A stretch of DNA of 48,904 bases from Anaerolineae bacterium (GTDB taxonomy: Bacteria > Chloroflexota > Anaerolineae > J036 > Brachytrichaceae). Both the position numbers and the translations under genes were made by a program. The stretch is from positions 1-48,904 of the forward strand of contig JAIMBB010000008.1 of assembly GCA_023511655.1 (NCBI GenBank). Direction: 5' to 3'. Below the pieces are notes generated by a model that was not told where the DNA came from, made no database searches, and saw only the letters and a program-made list of their open reading frames with translations. Shown here in pieces: positions 1 to 9,182 of this stretch; the first letter of the stretch is position 1, and every line of letters starts with the position of its first letter.

Positions 1-123
1 GACTCTCTCGCAGTTTCACGGCCTTTGCCTTTCTACCTCTCATGACTCCCAATTATGCGATGTTTTCAACTGAGCAAGTGCGAATTCTTTCTCCACTTGC
101 CGCTTCCCGCTCTCGACTCTCGT

Positions 124-1686
124 TTACTTCGCCCGCCCTCCCATCGTCCGATTCACTTCGTCTACCATCATTCCATCGGCGATGAGCCTCCGCACAGCCT
201 CGATATGGGGATACATCAACGTGTCTCGTTCGATGAACGGCACGTGCTCGCGAATGAGCGCATAGGCCGCGCCGGTGCCCTGTCCCAGGCGTGCCCACGG
301 TCCGATCTCCTGTCGGCGGAAGTCTATCCCCTGCGCGGCGGCCAGCAACTCGATGGCCAGGATGTGCTCGACGTTATCCAGGATCTGCCGCAGCTTGAGG
401 GCAGCCGTCATGCCCATGCTGACGTGGTCTTCGACGTTGGCCGACGTGGGAATGGTATCCACGCTGGCCGGGTGTGACAACACTTTGTTCTCGGTGGCCA
501 GCGCGGCGGCGGTGTATTGCACGATCATGAAGCCGGAATTCAGGCCGCCCTGTCGGGTGAGGAAGGCTGGCAGCACATGCGTGTTCGAGGCTTCATCCGT
601 CAGGCGCATGATGCGTCGCTCCGAGATGTTGCCCAGCTCACTCACCGCCAGGCCCAGGTAATCCATGGCGATCGCCAGCGGTTCGCCGTGGAAGTTGCCG
701 CCGGAGATCACGTCCACTGCATCGGCCGCTTCGTCCACGAACAGCAGCGGGTTGTCGGTGACGGCGTTCAACTCGATCTCGAACGCCCAACGGGCATAGG
801 CGATCGCGTCGCGCGCCGCGCCGTGCACCTGGGGGATGCAGCGCAAGGTGTAAGCATCCTGGATGTCGCCCGAGTTGGGCGGGCGGGTGAATTCGCTGCC
901 AGCCAACAACGCGCGCAAATAGCGTGCGCAATCCTGCTGCCTTGGGAAGGGCCGCAGCCGGTGAATGCGCTCGTCGAAGGCAGCCTGGGTGCCATACAGC
1001 GCTTCCAGGCTCAGGCAGCCGGCAATGTCGGCGACCTGGCTCAGGCGCTCGGCGCGCACGGTCTCCAGCACGCCCAGCGCGCACATCACGGCAGTGCCGT
1101 TGGTCAATGCCAACCCCTCTTTGGCTGCCAGCCTGATCGGCTGCAAGCCTGCCCGGTGCATCGCTTCGGCGCCCGGCAACACCTCGCCGCAAAAGCGCGC
1201 CGCTCCCTGGCCGATGAGCGGCAGGCTCATGTGAGCCAGCGGGGCGAGGTCGCCGCTGGCCCCCAGCGAGCCTTTTTGTGGGATAAGCGGGTGCACGCCA
1301 GCGTTCAGCATGGCCAGCAACAGCTTCAGTGTCTCCAGCCGGATGCCAGAGTAGCCGCGCGCCAGTGTATTGGCGCGGATGAGCATGATGGCGCGCGTGG
1401 TCGGCTCGTCGAACGGCTCACCCACGCCTGCCGCATGGCTAACCAGGATGTTGTGTTGAAGCTGCTCGATTTGATCGGGCGGGATGATGCGGTTCTTGAA
1501 CGCGCCAAAGCCGGTGGTGATGCCGTAGGCAACGCGGCCCTCGCGCAGCAGCCGTTGCACCGCCTGTTCGGCGCGCCGCACGCTGGCCACTGCCTGTTCG
1601 GCCAGCGACACCGGCGCGCCATCGCAGGCGACGGCCAGCACGTCGTCGAAGGTAAGCGAGGCGCCGTCGAGCGTGATGGTGTTCAT
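124..1686 (-). CDS. hutH: Histidine ammonia-lyase (histidase)
   Basis: This 520-residue protein would deaminate L-histidine to urocanate, the first step of histidine degradation, in the cytoplasm. The MIO-forming triad Ala143-Ser144-Gly145 sits in the family motif GSLGASGDLAPLAH, and the N-terminal catalytic tyrosine region reads YGITTGFG (residues 54-61). Length matches the family (about 500-520). It lies 34 bp downstream of hutI on the same strand, so the two are probably one transcript. Urocanase (hutU) and a formiminoglutamate-processing enzyme are not visible here; they could lie beyond the left edge. Identification is firm; phenylalanine/tyrosine ammonia-lyase is unlikely given the neighbouring hutI. 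Confidence 0.96.
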   Translation of the reverse strand: MNTITLDGASLTFDDVLAVACDGAPVSLAEQAVASVRRAEQAVQRLLREGRVAYGITTGFGAFKNRIIPPDQIEQLQHNILVSHAAGVGEPFDEPTTRAIMLIRANTLARGYSGIRLETLKLLLAMLNAGVHPLIPQKGSLGASGDLAPLAHMSLPLIGQGAARFCGEVLPGAEAMHRAGLQPIRLAAKEGLALTNGTAVMCALGVLETVRAERLSQVADIAGCLSLEALYGTQAAFDERIHRLRPFPRQQDCARYLRALLAGSEFTRPPNSGDIQDAYTLRCIPQVHGAARDAIAYARWAFEIELNAVTDNPLLFVDEAADAVDVISGGNFHGEPLAIAMDYLGLAVSELGNISERRIMRLTDEASNTHVLPAFLTRQGGLNSGFMIVQYTAAALATENKVLSHPASVDTIPTSANVEDHVSMGMTAALKLRQILDNVEHILAIELLAAAQGIDFRRQEIGPWARLGQGTGAAYALIREHVPFIERDTLMYPHIEAVRRLIADGMMVDEVNRTMGGRAK

Positions 1687-1720
1687 GACTGGATGTCGGC
1701 GATGTGTTTCACAACCGGCA

Positions 1721-3004
1721 TTAGCGATAGGCGTATTCCACGCCGTGCTTGATTACACGCGCGACCGGGTTAACGCCGAATTGGTAGGCTAAATGCCGGT
1801 AGTCCGGCACGTCTACGACCAGCACATCGGCTTGCTTGCCGGCCTCCAGCGAGCCGAGCACGTCGCCGACGCCGAGCGCATGTGCGGCATTGATGGTGCA
1901 GGCATTCAGCGCCTCGGCCGGCGTCAGCTTTTGATAACGGCATGCCAGCCCCATGACCAACATCAGCGAAAAGCAAGGCGCCGATCCGGGGTTGTGGTCG
2001 GTCGAAAGCGCCAACGCGCAGCCTGCGTCAATCAGCGCGCGGGCATCCGCGAACTGCGTGCTGCCCAGGTGGAAGTTCACTGCAGGCAGGACGGTCGCGA
2101 TCGCGCTCGACTGCGCCAGGCGCGCGCGGTCTTCGGCAGTGGTCACGTCCAGATGATCGCACGAAATGGCGCCGAGTTCCAGTGCCATTGCCACGCCGCC
2201 CAGCGAGCTGAACTGGTCGGCATGAATCTTCGGCGCCAGCCCGTGCCGCCGACCAGCCATCAGCACACGCCGCGACTGCTCGACGGTGAATGCATTTGCT
2301 TCGCAAAAAACATCGCAGGCCATCGGCGCAACTCGCGCAGCGCGGGCGTCGTGCGCGAACCACGTGGCTGCCTGGGGGATGATTTCTTCGACCACCAGAT
2401 CAACGTAGCCATCGGGATCGGACTCGAATTCCGGCGGCACGGCGTGCGCAGCCAGCAGAGTGGTCGTTACGGCGCATGGATGCGTGCACGCCAGCCGCTC
2501 GATGGCCTGTAGCATCTTCAGCTCGGCCTCGACGCTCAGGCCGTAGCCGGTCTTGATCTCGCACGTTGTCACACCGTTGCGGAACATCACCTCCAGGCGC
2601 TCGCGCGCTTGTTCGACCAGCCAATCCAGCGTTGCCTGTCGCGTGGCGCGCATGGTGCTGAGGATGCCGCCGCCGGCGGCCAGGATGTCCAGATACGGCG
2701 TGCCGCGCAGCTTCATCTCCCATTCCCCCGCCCGGTCGCCGGCGTAGACCAGGTGGGTGTGGGGGTCTACGAATCCAGGACAGACGACCTTCCCGCCAGC
2801 GTTGATCTGGCGCGGCGCGTCGAACGCTGCTCGCACGTCGTCCGACGCGCCCACGGCGACGATGAGGCCATCGGCGATGGCCAGCGCGCCGTTCTCGGTG
2901 ACGCCCACTTCGCGCATGGCCGGGCCGCGTTTTGGTCCCCCCGGCGATGCACACGTCACCAGTTGCGTAGCAGAGTGGATGAGCAAGTCGCAACGGCAGG
3001 CCAT
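1721..3004 (-). CDS. hutI: Imidazolonepropionase
   Basis: A 427-residue amidohydrolase-superfamily enzyme that opens 4-imidazolone-5-propionate to N-formimino-L-glutamate, the third step of histidine degradation. The metal-binding His-x-His is at residues 82 and 84 (motif PGFVDPHTHLVYAGDR), further histidines are seen in KIHADQF, and the family's STDHNPGS motif lies near the C-terminus. It is slightly longer than usual because of a loop around residues 18-35. It is the first gene of a minus-strand hutI-hutH pair and is divergent from rpiB across 174 bp. A TAGACT hexamer lies 12 nt before the ATG and could be its -10 element, but this is weak. The call is firm. Confidence 0.95.
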   Translation of the reverse strand: MACRCDLLIHSATQLVTCASPGGPKRGPAMREVGVTENGALAIADGLIVAVGASDDVRAAFDAPRQINAGGKVVCPGFVDPHTHLVYAGDRAGEWEMKLRGTPYLDILAAGGGILSTMRATRQATLDWLVEQARERLEVMFRNGVTTCEIKTGYGLSVEAELKMLQAIERLACTHPCAVTTTLLAAHAVPPEFESDPDGYVDLVVEEIIPQAATWFAHDARAARVAPMACDVFCEANAFTVEQSRRVLMAGRRHGLAPKIHADQFSSLGGVAMALELGAISCDHLDVTTAEDRARLAQSSAIATVLPAVNFHLGSTQFADARALIDAGCALALSTDHNPGSAPCFSLMLVMGLACRYQKLTPAEALNACTINAAHALGVGDVLGSLEAGKQADVLVVDVPDYRHLAYQFGVNPVARVIKHGVEYAYR

Positions 3005-3131
3005 GGTTGGGTTAAGAGTCTATCCGATTTGCCCCGTTCCGCCTCAGTTTAACGGCAGCACGCATCCATCATTCGGACGAACTTTAAGCACAGTTAAGGT
3101 GTGAACTTGAGCGGGAAGTGCGGAAGAAGGA

Positions 3132-3178
3132 TTGACGCCGACCTGGAAAAGATCGGCTCGCCGCATATAATGTTCCGG
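3132..3178 (+). promoter_or_regulatory. Promoter of the rpiB operon, probably leaderless
   Basis: A perfect TATAAT hexamer (3166-3171) ends only 7 nt before the rpiB ATG at 3179. If it is the -10 element, transcription starts at or next to the A of the ATG, giving a leaderless mRNA; no Shine-Dalgarno sequence is present. At the right spacing (17 bp) only a weak -35, CTGGAA (3143-3148), is found. A better -35-like TTGACG (3132-3137) is 28 bp away, too far for the same promoter. Confidence 0.55.
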
Positions 3179-3631
3179 ATGCGAATTGCAATAGCGGCCG
3201 ATCACGGCGGCTTTTCGCTCAAAGCCCCGCTCATCGAACTTCTCAAGCAAGATGGCCACGAAGTGCTCGACTTCGGCGCTTACAACACCGAACGCTCGGA
3301 CTATCCCGATTTTGCGCGGGCCGTAGGCGATGCCTTGCAACGTGGCCTGGCGGATCGCGGCGTGCTGATCTGCGGCAGCGGCGTGGGTGCGTGCATCGCC
3401 GCCAACAAGATGCGCGGCATACGCGCCAGCGTATGCCACGACACCTATTCTGCTCACCAGGGGGTGGAGCACGATGACATGAACGTGCTCGTGCTCGGCG
3501 CACGCATCGTGGGCGTGGAGCTGGCGTCTGAAATCTTGCGTGCCTTCCTGGGGGCACGCTTCAACGGTATCGAACGCTACGTCGCTCGCCTGAAGAAAGT
3601 TGAACAAATGGAGCGTGAGTCTTGTGAGTGA
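3179..3631 (+). CDS. rpiB: Ribose 5-phosphate isomerase B
   Basis: This 150-residue RpiB/LacAB-family enzyme would interconvert ribose 5-phosphate and ribulose 5-phosphate. The N-terminus MRIAIAADHGGF is the family signature, followed by the phosphate-binding and active-site segment CGSGVGACIAANKMRGIRA, with catalytic Cys and Thr of the family in CGSG and HDTYSA. An upstream in-frame ATG at 3101 would add 26 unrelated residues; the start at 3179 matches the family's N-terminus and lies just after a TATAAT box. It is the first gene of the sugar-phosphate operon and its stop codon overlaps a possible GTG start of the next gene (GTGA). Allose-6-phosphate isomerase activity is possible but less likely here. 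Confidence 0.93.
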   Translation: MRIAIAADHGGFSLKAPLIELLKQDGHEVLDFGAYNTERSDYPDFARAVGDALQRGLADRGVLICGSGVGACIAANKMRGIRASVCHDTYSAHQGVEHDDMNVLVLGARIVGVELASEILRAFLGARFNGIERYVARLKKVEQMERESCE

Positions 3632-3678
3632 CGGTTGGAGGTCGCGCTTGCGGCGCGATCTCGTCATACGCAAATGCC

Positions 3679-6651
3679 ATGACTAGCAAGAATGGGAATC
3701 CCAACGTTGAAGTGCGGCAGTACGGCCAGAGTTTTTGGTACGACAACATCCAGCGCGGCATCATCGCCTCGGGCGAGATGCAAACGCTGATTGACGATTA
3801 CGGCGTGCTTGGCCTGACCTCGAACCCGTCCATTTTCGAAAAGGCCATCACTGCCAGCACCGATTACGACAACGACATTATCGCCCTGGTGCAGCGTGGT
3901 GCGGACACCCAGGAGATCTACGAATCGCTCGCCATCGCCGATATTCAGTCGGCGGCCGACTTGCTGGAGCCGATCTACGAGCAGACCAACGGCCTGGATG
4001 GCTACGTCAGCCTGGAGGTCTCGCCATTGCTGGCGCACGACTACGAAGGCACGGTGGTCGAGGCACGTCGCCTGTTCAAGGCGGTCGGCCGCAAGAATCT
4101 GATGGTCAAAGTGCCTGCTACGCCGGCCGGCATCCCGGCCATCCAGACGCTGATCGCCGATGGCATCAACATCAATGTGACGCTGATCTTCTCGCTCGAA
4201 AGCTACGAGGCGGTCGCGCGTGCCTATCTGGCCGGCCTGAGGGAGCGAGCCATGAAAGGTCAATCGCTCGACGTCGCATCGGTGGCTTCGTTCTTCGTCA
4301 GCCGGGTGGACACGCTGGTGGACAGGCTGCTCGACGAGAAGCTCGCGGCGACGCCGGAGCACGACTCGGCCCAGCGCGAACGGCTGCAATCCCTCAAGGG
4401 TAAAGCGGCCATCGCCAACGCCAAGCTGGCCTACGAAATCTTCGAGCGCATCTTCGCCGAACCGGAGTTCCAGGCGCTGGCCGAGCAAGGGGCGCGCGTG
4501 CAACGCGTGCTGTGGGCCAGCACTAGCACCAAGAACCCGGCTTACAAAGACACCTACTACGTCGAAGCGCTCATCGGCGAGCACACTGTGAACACGCTTC
4601 CGCCGGCTACCTTGAAAGCCTTTCGCGACCATGGCATCGTCGCGCCGACGTTGCGCGAAGGGTTGGATGAGGCCAAACGCACCATCGAGGAACTCGAAGC
4701 GGTCGGCATCTCGATGCCGCAGGTATGGCAAAAGCTGCAGGACGACGGTGTCAGGCTGTTCGCCGATGCCTATGAGTCGCTGCTGAAAGGGATCGAGAAC
4801 AAACGGGCAGCCATCGTGGCGCGCGGCGAAGCGTCCGGCGTCGAATCGGCGCTGGGCTACGTCGAAGAGCTGGTGAAGATGAAGGCGGCGACGCGCGTCT
4901 GGCAGCGCGATGCTTCGCTGTGGACGACGGCTCCGGAGCACATCAAAGTCATCAACAACCGCCTGGGCTGGTTATCGGTGATCGAAACGATGATGCCCAG
5001 GGTGGCGGAGCTGAATGCCTTTCGCGAACATGTCTGGAGCAAGGGCCTGACCGACGCTGTGGTGCTCGGCATGGGCGGTAGCTCGCTGGCCCCCGATGTG
5101 ATGCGCGTCACCTTCGGCGCGCCGGCGGAGGGCGCAAGCGGCCTGCGCTTGCACGTCCTCGACACCACCGACCCGACCACGGTGCTGAGCCTGGAACGCC
5201 GGCTCGACTTCAAGAGAACGCTGTTCATCGTTGCCAGCAAGTCGGGCAGCACGTTGGAGGTAAACGCCTTCTACAAGTACTTCCGCGCCAAGGTGGACGA
5301 GGTGGCCGGCGAGCAGGCCGGGCAGCACTTCGTCGCCATCACCGACGAAGGCACTTCGCTGCAGCGCATGGCCGCCGACGAAAGGTTCGGCAAGGTGTTC
5401 ATCAACCCGTCCGACATCGGTGGGCGCTACTCCGCGTTGTCCTACTTCGGGCTGGTGCCGGCCGCCCTGCAGGGCGTTGACATCGCCCGGCTGCTCGAGC
5501 GTGGGGCGCGGATGGCGGCGTGGTGCAAGCCGGACAGCGCAACCAACCCCGGACTGTATCTGGGGGCGCTCATGGGCGGCCTGGCGTTGAACGGCCGCGA
5601 CAAGGTCACGTTCATCCTCTCGCCGGGCATCGAGGCTTTCAGCTATTGGGTCGAGCAGTTGATCGCGGAGAGCACCGGCAAGCAAGAGCGCGGCATCGTG
5701 CCGGTGGAGGGCGATCTGAGCGCCAACGGCGCGCCCGTTACCCTGCGCGATACAGGGCACGGCAAATCCGGCGTCGCCGCACTCAGCGCCGATCGCTTCT
5801 TCATCTACATGAAGCTGGCCGGCGACGACACCTACGACCGTTTCGTCGCCGAATTGGCGAAGGCTGGTCGGCCCGTCCTCACCCTGACCTTGCAGGATGC
5901 CTATGACCTCGGCGCGGAATACTTCCGCTGGGAGTTCGCCACTGCGATTGCCGGCGCCGTGATCGGCGTGAACCCATTCGACGAGCCAAACGTCACGGAG
6001 AGCAAAGTTAACACCAAGCGCTTGCTCGATGAGTTCGAGCAGAGCGGCGTGTTCGGCAACGAACTGACCAGCCGCTCGGCCAACGGCCAGGTTAACAAGT
6101 TCTTGCGGCAGGCCAAGCCGGGCGACTACGTCGCGATCCAGGCTTACCTGCCCTATTCCGATCAAGTGGCTCAGCAGCTCACCCGACTGCGCCACCTGAT
6201 TCGCGAAAAGATCGGCGTGCCGGTGACGGTGGGCTATGGGCCGCGCTTCCTGCACAGCACCGGCCAGTTGCACAAAGGCGGGGCGAACAACGTCGTAGCG
6301 CTGCAACTGACCTACGATCCTGAAGAGGACGTGCTGATCGCCGGCGAGCCGTTCTCGTTTGGCACGCTCATCCGCGCGCAGGCGCTGGGCGACTTCGAAT
6401 CACTGCGGGCGCATCAGCGGCGCGTCCTGCGCTTGCACCTGGGCGGCGACCTCAAGGCGGGCCTGGACAAGGTGATCAAGGTAGTCGCCGGCAACGCGCG
6501 CCGGTCGAGCACGGCGAGCAAGACGGCGAAGGCGCCCGCGACGCGGGCCGAACCGAAGCGGACCACCGCTGCAAAGCGCGCCGGCTCGCGTGCTCGCACG
6601 TCGGCCGTGGCCGGGCAGTCCGCAGGTGCCGGCAACAAGCGCGCAAGGTGA
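3679..6651 (+). CDS. Bifunctional transaldolase / glucose-6-phosphate isomerase
   Basis: A fusion of two enzymes, about 990 residues. The N-terminal part (about 1-370) is transaldolase, with the Schiff-base lysine at residue 144 in NLMVKVPATPAGIPAI and the motif GLTSNPSIFEKAI. Residues of about 390-930 are phosphoglucose isomerase (glucose 6-phosphate to fructose 6-phosphate), with the sugar-phosphate loop GMGGSSLAPDV starting near residue 464 and the VASKSGST motif. It joins the non-oxidative pentose phosphate branch to glycolysis in one polypeptide. Such tal-pgi fusions are known in several bacterial lineages. The last ~50 residues (about 939-990) are an odd Lys/Arg/Ala/Ser/Thr-rich basic tail like histone H1 tails. 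An in-frame GTG at 3628, overlapping the rpiB stop and 10 nt after GGAG, is an alternative start adding 17 residues. Confidence 0.94.
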   Translation: MTSKNGNPNVEVRQYGQSFWYDNIQRGIIASGEMQTLIDDYGVLGLTSNPSIFEKAITASTDYDNDIIALVQRGADTQEIYESLAIADIQSAADLLEPIYEQTNGLDGYVSLEVSPLLAHDYEGTVVEARRLFKAVGRKNLMVKVPATPAGIPAIQTLIADGININVTLIFSLESYEAVARAYLAGLRERAMKGQSLDVASVASFFVSRVDTLVDRLLDEKLAATPEHDSAQRERLQSLKGKAAIANAKLAYEIFERIFAEPEFQALAEQGARVQRVLWASTSTKNPAYKDTYYVEALIGEHTVNTLPPATLKAFRDHGIVAPTLREGLDEAKRTIEELEAVGISMPQVWQKLQDDGVRLFADAYESLLKGIENKRAAIVARGEASGVESALGYVEELVKMKAATRVWQRDASLWTTAPEHIKVINNRLGWLSVIETMMPRVAELNAFREHVWSKGLTDAVVLGMGGSSLAPDVMRVTFGAPAEGASGLRLHVLDTTDPTTVLSLERRLDFKRTLFIVASKSGSTLEVNAFYKYFRAKVDEVAGEQAGQHFVAITDEGTSLQRMAADERFGKVFINPSDIGGRYSALSYFGLVPAALQGVDIARLLERGARMAAWCKPDSATNPGLYLGALMGGLALNGRDKVTFILSPGIEAFSYWVEQLIAESTGKQERGIVPVEGDLSANGAPVTLRDTGHGKSGVAALSADRFFIYMKLAGDDTYDRFVAELAKAGRPVLTLTLQDAYDLGAEYFRWEFATAIAGAVIGVNPFDEPNVTESKVNTKRLLDEFEQSGVFGNELTSRSANGQVNKFLRQAKPGDYVAIQAYLPYSDQVAQQLTRLRHLIREKIGVPVTVGYGPRFLHSTGQLHKGGANNVVALQLTYDPEEDVLIAGEPFSFGTLIRAQALGDFESLRAHQRRVLRLHLGGDLKAGLDKVIKVVAGNARRSSTASKTAKAPATRAEPKRTTAAKRAGSRARTSAVAGQSAGAGNKRAR

Positions 6652-6704
6652 CTTGCGTAACATGGATTTCACATAGAGGCCTTATCTAAGGGAGACGAAA
6701 CATC

Positions 6705-7604
6705 ATGCAAATGGGATTGTTTGGGTTGGGACGGATGGGTGCGAACATGGCCCGGCGCTGGCATCGCGACGGCCATGACATCATCGTGTGCAATCGCAGC
6801 CCCAAGCCGATTGACGAATTGAGGGCCGAGGGCCTGCGCGGCGTGTATACGCTCGAGGAGCTGGTGGCGGCCCTGACGCCGCCGCGCGCGATCTGGATCA
6901 TGATCCCGGCCGGACCGACGACCGATGAGATGATCCATCGGCTGCTCGGCCTGCTGGAGCCGGGCGACACCATCGTGGACGGCGGCAACTCCAACTGGAG
7001 GGATTCCAAGCGCCATTACGCCGAATGCAAAGCCAAAGGCATCCATTTCATGGATCAGGGCACCAGCGGCGGCATCTGGGGGCTGCAGAACGGCTACTGC
7101 CTGATGATCGGTGGCGATGAAGACACCTTCCGGCGTTTGGAGCCGGCCTTCAAATCGCTGGCGCCCGAGGGCAAGTATTACCTGCACTGTGGCCCGGCCG
7201 GCGCCGGCCACTTCGTGAAGATGGTGCACAACGGCGTCGAATACGGCATGATGCAAGCTTTCGCCGAAGGCTTCGAGATCATGGAGAAGAGCGAGTTCAA
7301 CCTAAAGCTCGACCAGGTAGCAGAGGTGTGGCGCAAGGGCAGCGTGGTGCGATCCTGGTTGCTCGACCTGCTGGCCGAGGCGCTTAAGGACGATCCCCGC
7401 CTGGAGGGGGTGCGGGGCTACGTGGAGGACTCCGGCGAAGGCCGCTGGACGGTGCAGGCCGCCATTGACGAGGATGTGCCGGCGCCGGTGATCACCCTCT
7501 CGTTGTTCCAGCGATTCGCCTCTCGCCAGGAAGAGTCGTTCGCCGCAAAGGTCACGGCCATGATGCGAAAGGGCTTTGGCGGCCATGCCATCAAGACAAA
7601 TTGA
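6705..7604 (+). CDS. gnd: 6-phosphogluconate dehydrogenase (decarboxylating), short form
   Basis: A 299-residue protein that would oxidise and decarboxylate 6-phosphogluconate to ribulose 5-phosphate. The Rossmann motif GLGRMGANMARR is at residues 7-18 and the substrate region reads GTSGGIWGLQNGYCLMIGG. At about 300 residues it belongs to the short GndA-like class rather than the 470-residue class. After the second beta strand the residues are Asn30-Arg31-Ser32 rather than an acidic residue, which suggests NADP+ preference (inference). A GGGAG sequence lies 11 nt upstream of the ATG. It stands between tal-pgi and zwf in the operon; its stop codon is embedded in a heptamer repeat. Confidence 0.93.
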   Translation: MQMGLFGLGRMGANMARRWHRDGHDIIVCNRSPKPIDELRAEGLRGVYTLEELVAALTPPRAIWIMIPAGPTTDEMIHRLLGLLEPGDTIVDGGNSNWRDSKRHYAECKAKGIHFMDQGTSGGIWGLQNGYCLMIGGDEDTFRRLEPAFKSLAPEGKYYLHCGPAGAGHFVKMVHNGVEYGMMQAFAEGFEIMEKSEFNLKLDQVAEVWRKGSVVRSWLLDLLAEALKDDPRLEGVRGYVEDSGEGRWTVQAAIDEDVPAPVITLSLFQRFASRQEESFAAKVTAMMRKGFGGHAIKTN

Positions 7605-7679
7605 AAATGCAAAATTGAGAATTGAGAGAACAGGTCATCAGCAGGCCTTTTCAATTTTCAATTTTCAATTCTCAATTTT
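7601..7679. repeat. Inverted pair of AT-rich heptamer arrays between gnd and zwf
   Basis: Four tandem 7-mers of the form TTGAAAA/TTGAGAA (7601-7628) are followed, after a short GC-rich stretch, by four tandem 7-mers TCAATTT/TCAATTC (7651-7678) in the opposite sense. The arms 7611-7624 and 7666-7679 are exact 14-bp reverse complements. The array supplies the gnd stop codon and abuts the zwf ATG. It resembles the short tandemly repeated repetitive sequences known from intergenic DNA of cyanobacteria and other bacteria. The transcript could fold into a long AT hairpin that occludes or times zwf translation. Confidence 0.85.
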
Positions 7680-9182
7680 ATGAGCCACCACAAAAAACCA
7701 CAGCCGTGCATCATGGTCATCTTCGGCGCGTCGGGCGACCTGACGCAGCGCAAGCTAATCCCCGCGCTGTATAGCCTGATGTGCGATGGCTTGTTGCCCG
7801 ACGAGTTCGCCATGATCGGCTTCGCCCGCAAGCCCAAAACCAACGAGTCGTTCCGCGAGGAAATGCGCATGGCGTGCGAGGAGTTTGCCCGGTCGAAGCC
7901 GATTGACGAAGCGGTATGGGAGAAGTTCGCCCGCAGCCTGCACTATCAGCAAGGCGACTACGGCACACCGGCCGATTACGAGACGTTGTGCAGGCGGCTG
8001 GAGGCGATTGACCGGGCGCACGGCAGCGGCGCCAACCGCTTGTTCTACGTCGCCACGCCGCCGGAGGTCTATCCCACCATCATCGAGAACGTCGGCACAG
8101 TGTTGTGCACTGGCGCAGCCGGCAGCGACGACCACTGGTCGCGCATCATCATCGAGAAACCCTTCGGCCACGACTTGAAATCGGCTCGCGAGCTGAACGA
8201 GCACGTGCACCGCTTCTTCCGCGAAGATCAGATCTATCGCATTGACCACTACCTGGGCAAAGAGACCGTTCAGAACATCTTCGTCTTCCGTTTCGCCAAT
8301 GGCATCTTTGAACCGATCTGGGATCGCCGCTACGTAGACAACGTTCAGATCACCGTGGCCGAGAGCATCGGCATCGGCAATCGCGGCTCATATTACGAAA
8401 AAGCCGGCGTCATCCGCGACATCGTGCAAAACCATCTGTTGCAGCTCCTGGCGCTCACGGCGATGGAACCGCCAGCCGAGTTCAGCGCCGACGCGGTGCG
8501 CAACGAGAAGGTCAAGGTGCTCAAGGCCCTGCGTGTGGATACCTCGCGGGGCGATGGCACGGTGCGCGGCCAATACGGCCCAGGCAAGATGGATGGTCAG
8601 GTGGTGCCCGGCTACACACAAGAAGAAGGCGTTGCTGCCGATTCCACCACCGAGACCTACCTGGCCATGAAGCTGTTCGTGGAGAACTGGCGCTGGGCCG
8701 GCGTCCCATTCTACGTCCGAAGCGGCAAGCGCATGGCCAAACGCCTGACCGAGATCGTCATCCAGTTCAAGATGCCGCCGCTGCTGCTGTTCAAAGAACT
8801 TACTGCGCGTGCCATCGAGCCGAACCTGTTGGTCATGAACATCCAGCCGGAGGAGGGCATTTCGTTGCGCTTCAGTGCTAAGGCCCCTGGCAGCGGCGAC
8901 CGCGTCCAGACTGTGGTGATGGACTTTAGCTACGGCAGCACGTTCAAGACCGCCGCGCCGGAAGCTTACGAGCGCCTGATCCTCGACGCGATGCTGGGCG
9001 ATTCCACCCTGTTCACCCGCAGCGACGAAGTAGAGGCGTCGTGGGCGTTGCTCACGCCGGTGATCGAACGCTGGGCAGCCGGCGGCGGCTCGTTCATCGA
9101 GCTGTATCGCTCCGGATCGTGGGGGCCGAAAGAAGCCGACGATTTCATCGCTGCCGACGGGCGCAAGTGGCACGTGGTGTAA
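7680..9182 (+). CDS. zwf: Glucose-6-phosphate 1-dehydrogenase
   Basis: A 500-residue enzyme that oxidises glucose 6-phosphate to 6-phosphogluconolactone with NAD(P)+. The dinucleotide motif GASGDLTQRK is at residues 16-25 and the substrate-binding signature RIDHYLGKE at residues 187-195. The length is typical. No Shine-Dalgarno sequence precedes the ATG, which directly follows the AT-rich heptamer array. The zwf stop overlaps the pgl start by one base (TAATG), so the two are translationally coupled. No opcA-type partner gene is present. Confidence 0.96.
   Translation: MSHHKKPQPCIMVIFGASGDLTQRKLIPALYSLMCDGLLPDEFAMIGFARKPKTNESFREEMRMACEEFARSKPIDEAVWEKFARSLHYQQGDYGTPADYETLCRRLEAIDRAHGSGANRLFYVATPPEVYPTIIENVGTVLCTGAAGSDDHWSRIIIEKPFGHDLKSARELNEHVHRFFREDQIYRIDHYLGKETVQNIFVFRFANGIFEPIWDRRYVDNVQITVAESIGIGNRGSYYEKAGVIRDIVQNHLLQLLALTAMEPPAEFSADAVRNEKVKVLKALRVDTSRGDGTVRGQYGPGKMDGQVVPGYTQEEGVAADSTTETYLAMKLFVENWRWAGVPFYVRSGKRMAKRLTEIVIQFKMPPLLLFKELTARAIEPNLLVMNIQPEEGISLRFSAKAPGSGDRVQTVVMDFSYGSTFKTAAPEAYERLILDAMLGDSTLFTRSDEVEASWALLTPVIERWAAGGGSFIELYRSGSWGPKEADDFIAADGRKWHVV

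Noticed and set aside
517-1752. Long plus-strand open frame opposite hutH
   Set aside because: It is the antisense of a clear histidase gene; in GC-rich DNA such shadow frames are common and its composition (Gln/His/Arg/Ala-rich) is not protein-like.
3664-4941. Long minus-strand open frame opposite tal-pgi (likewise 4972-6306)
   Set aside because: Antisense shadow of the fusion gene with no recognisable motif.
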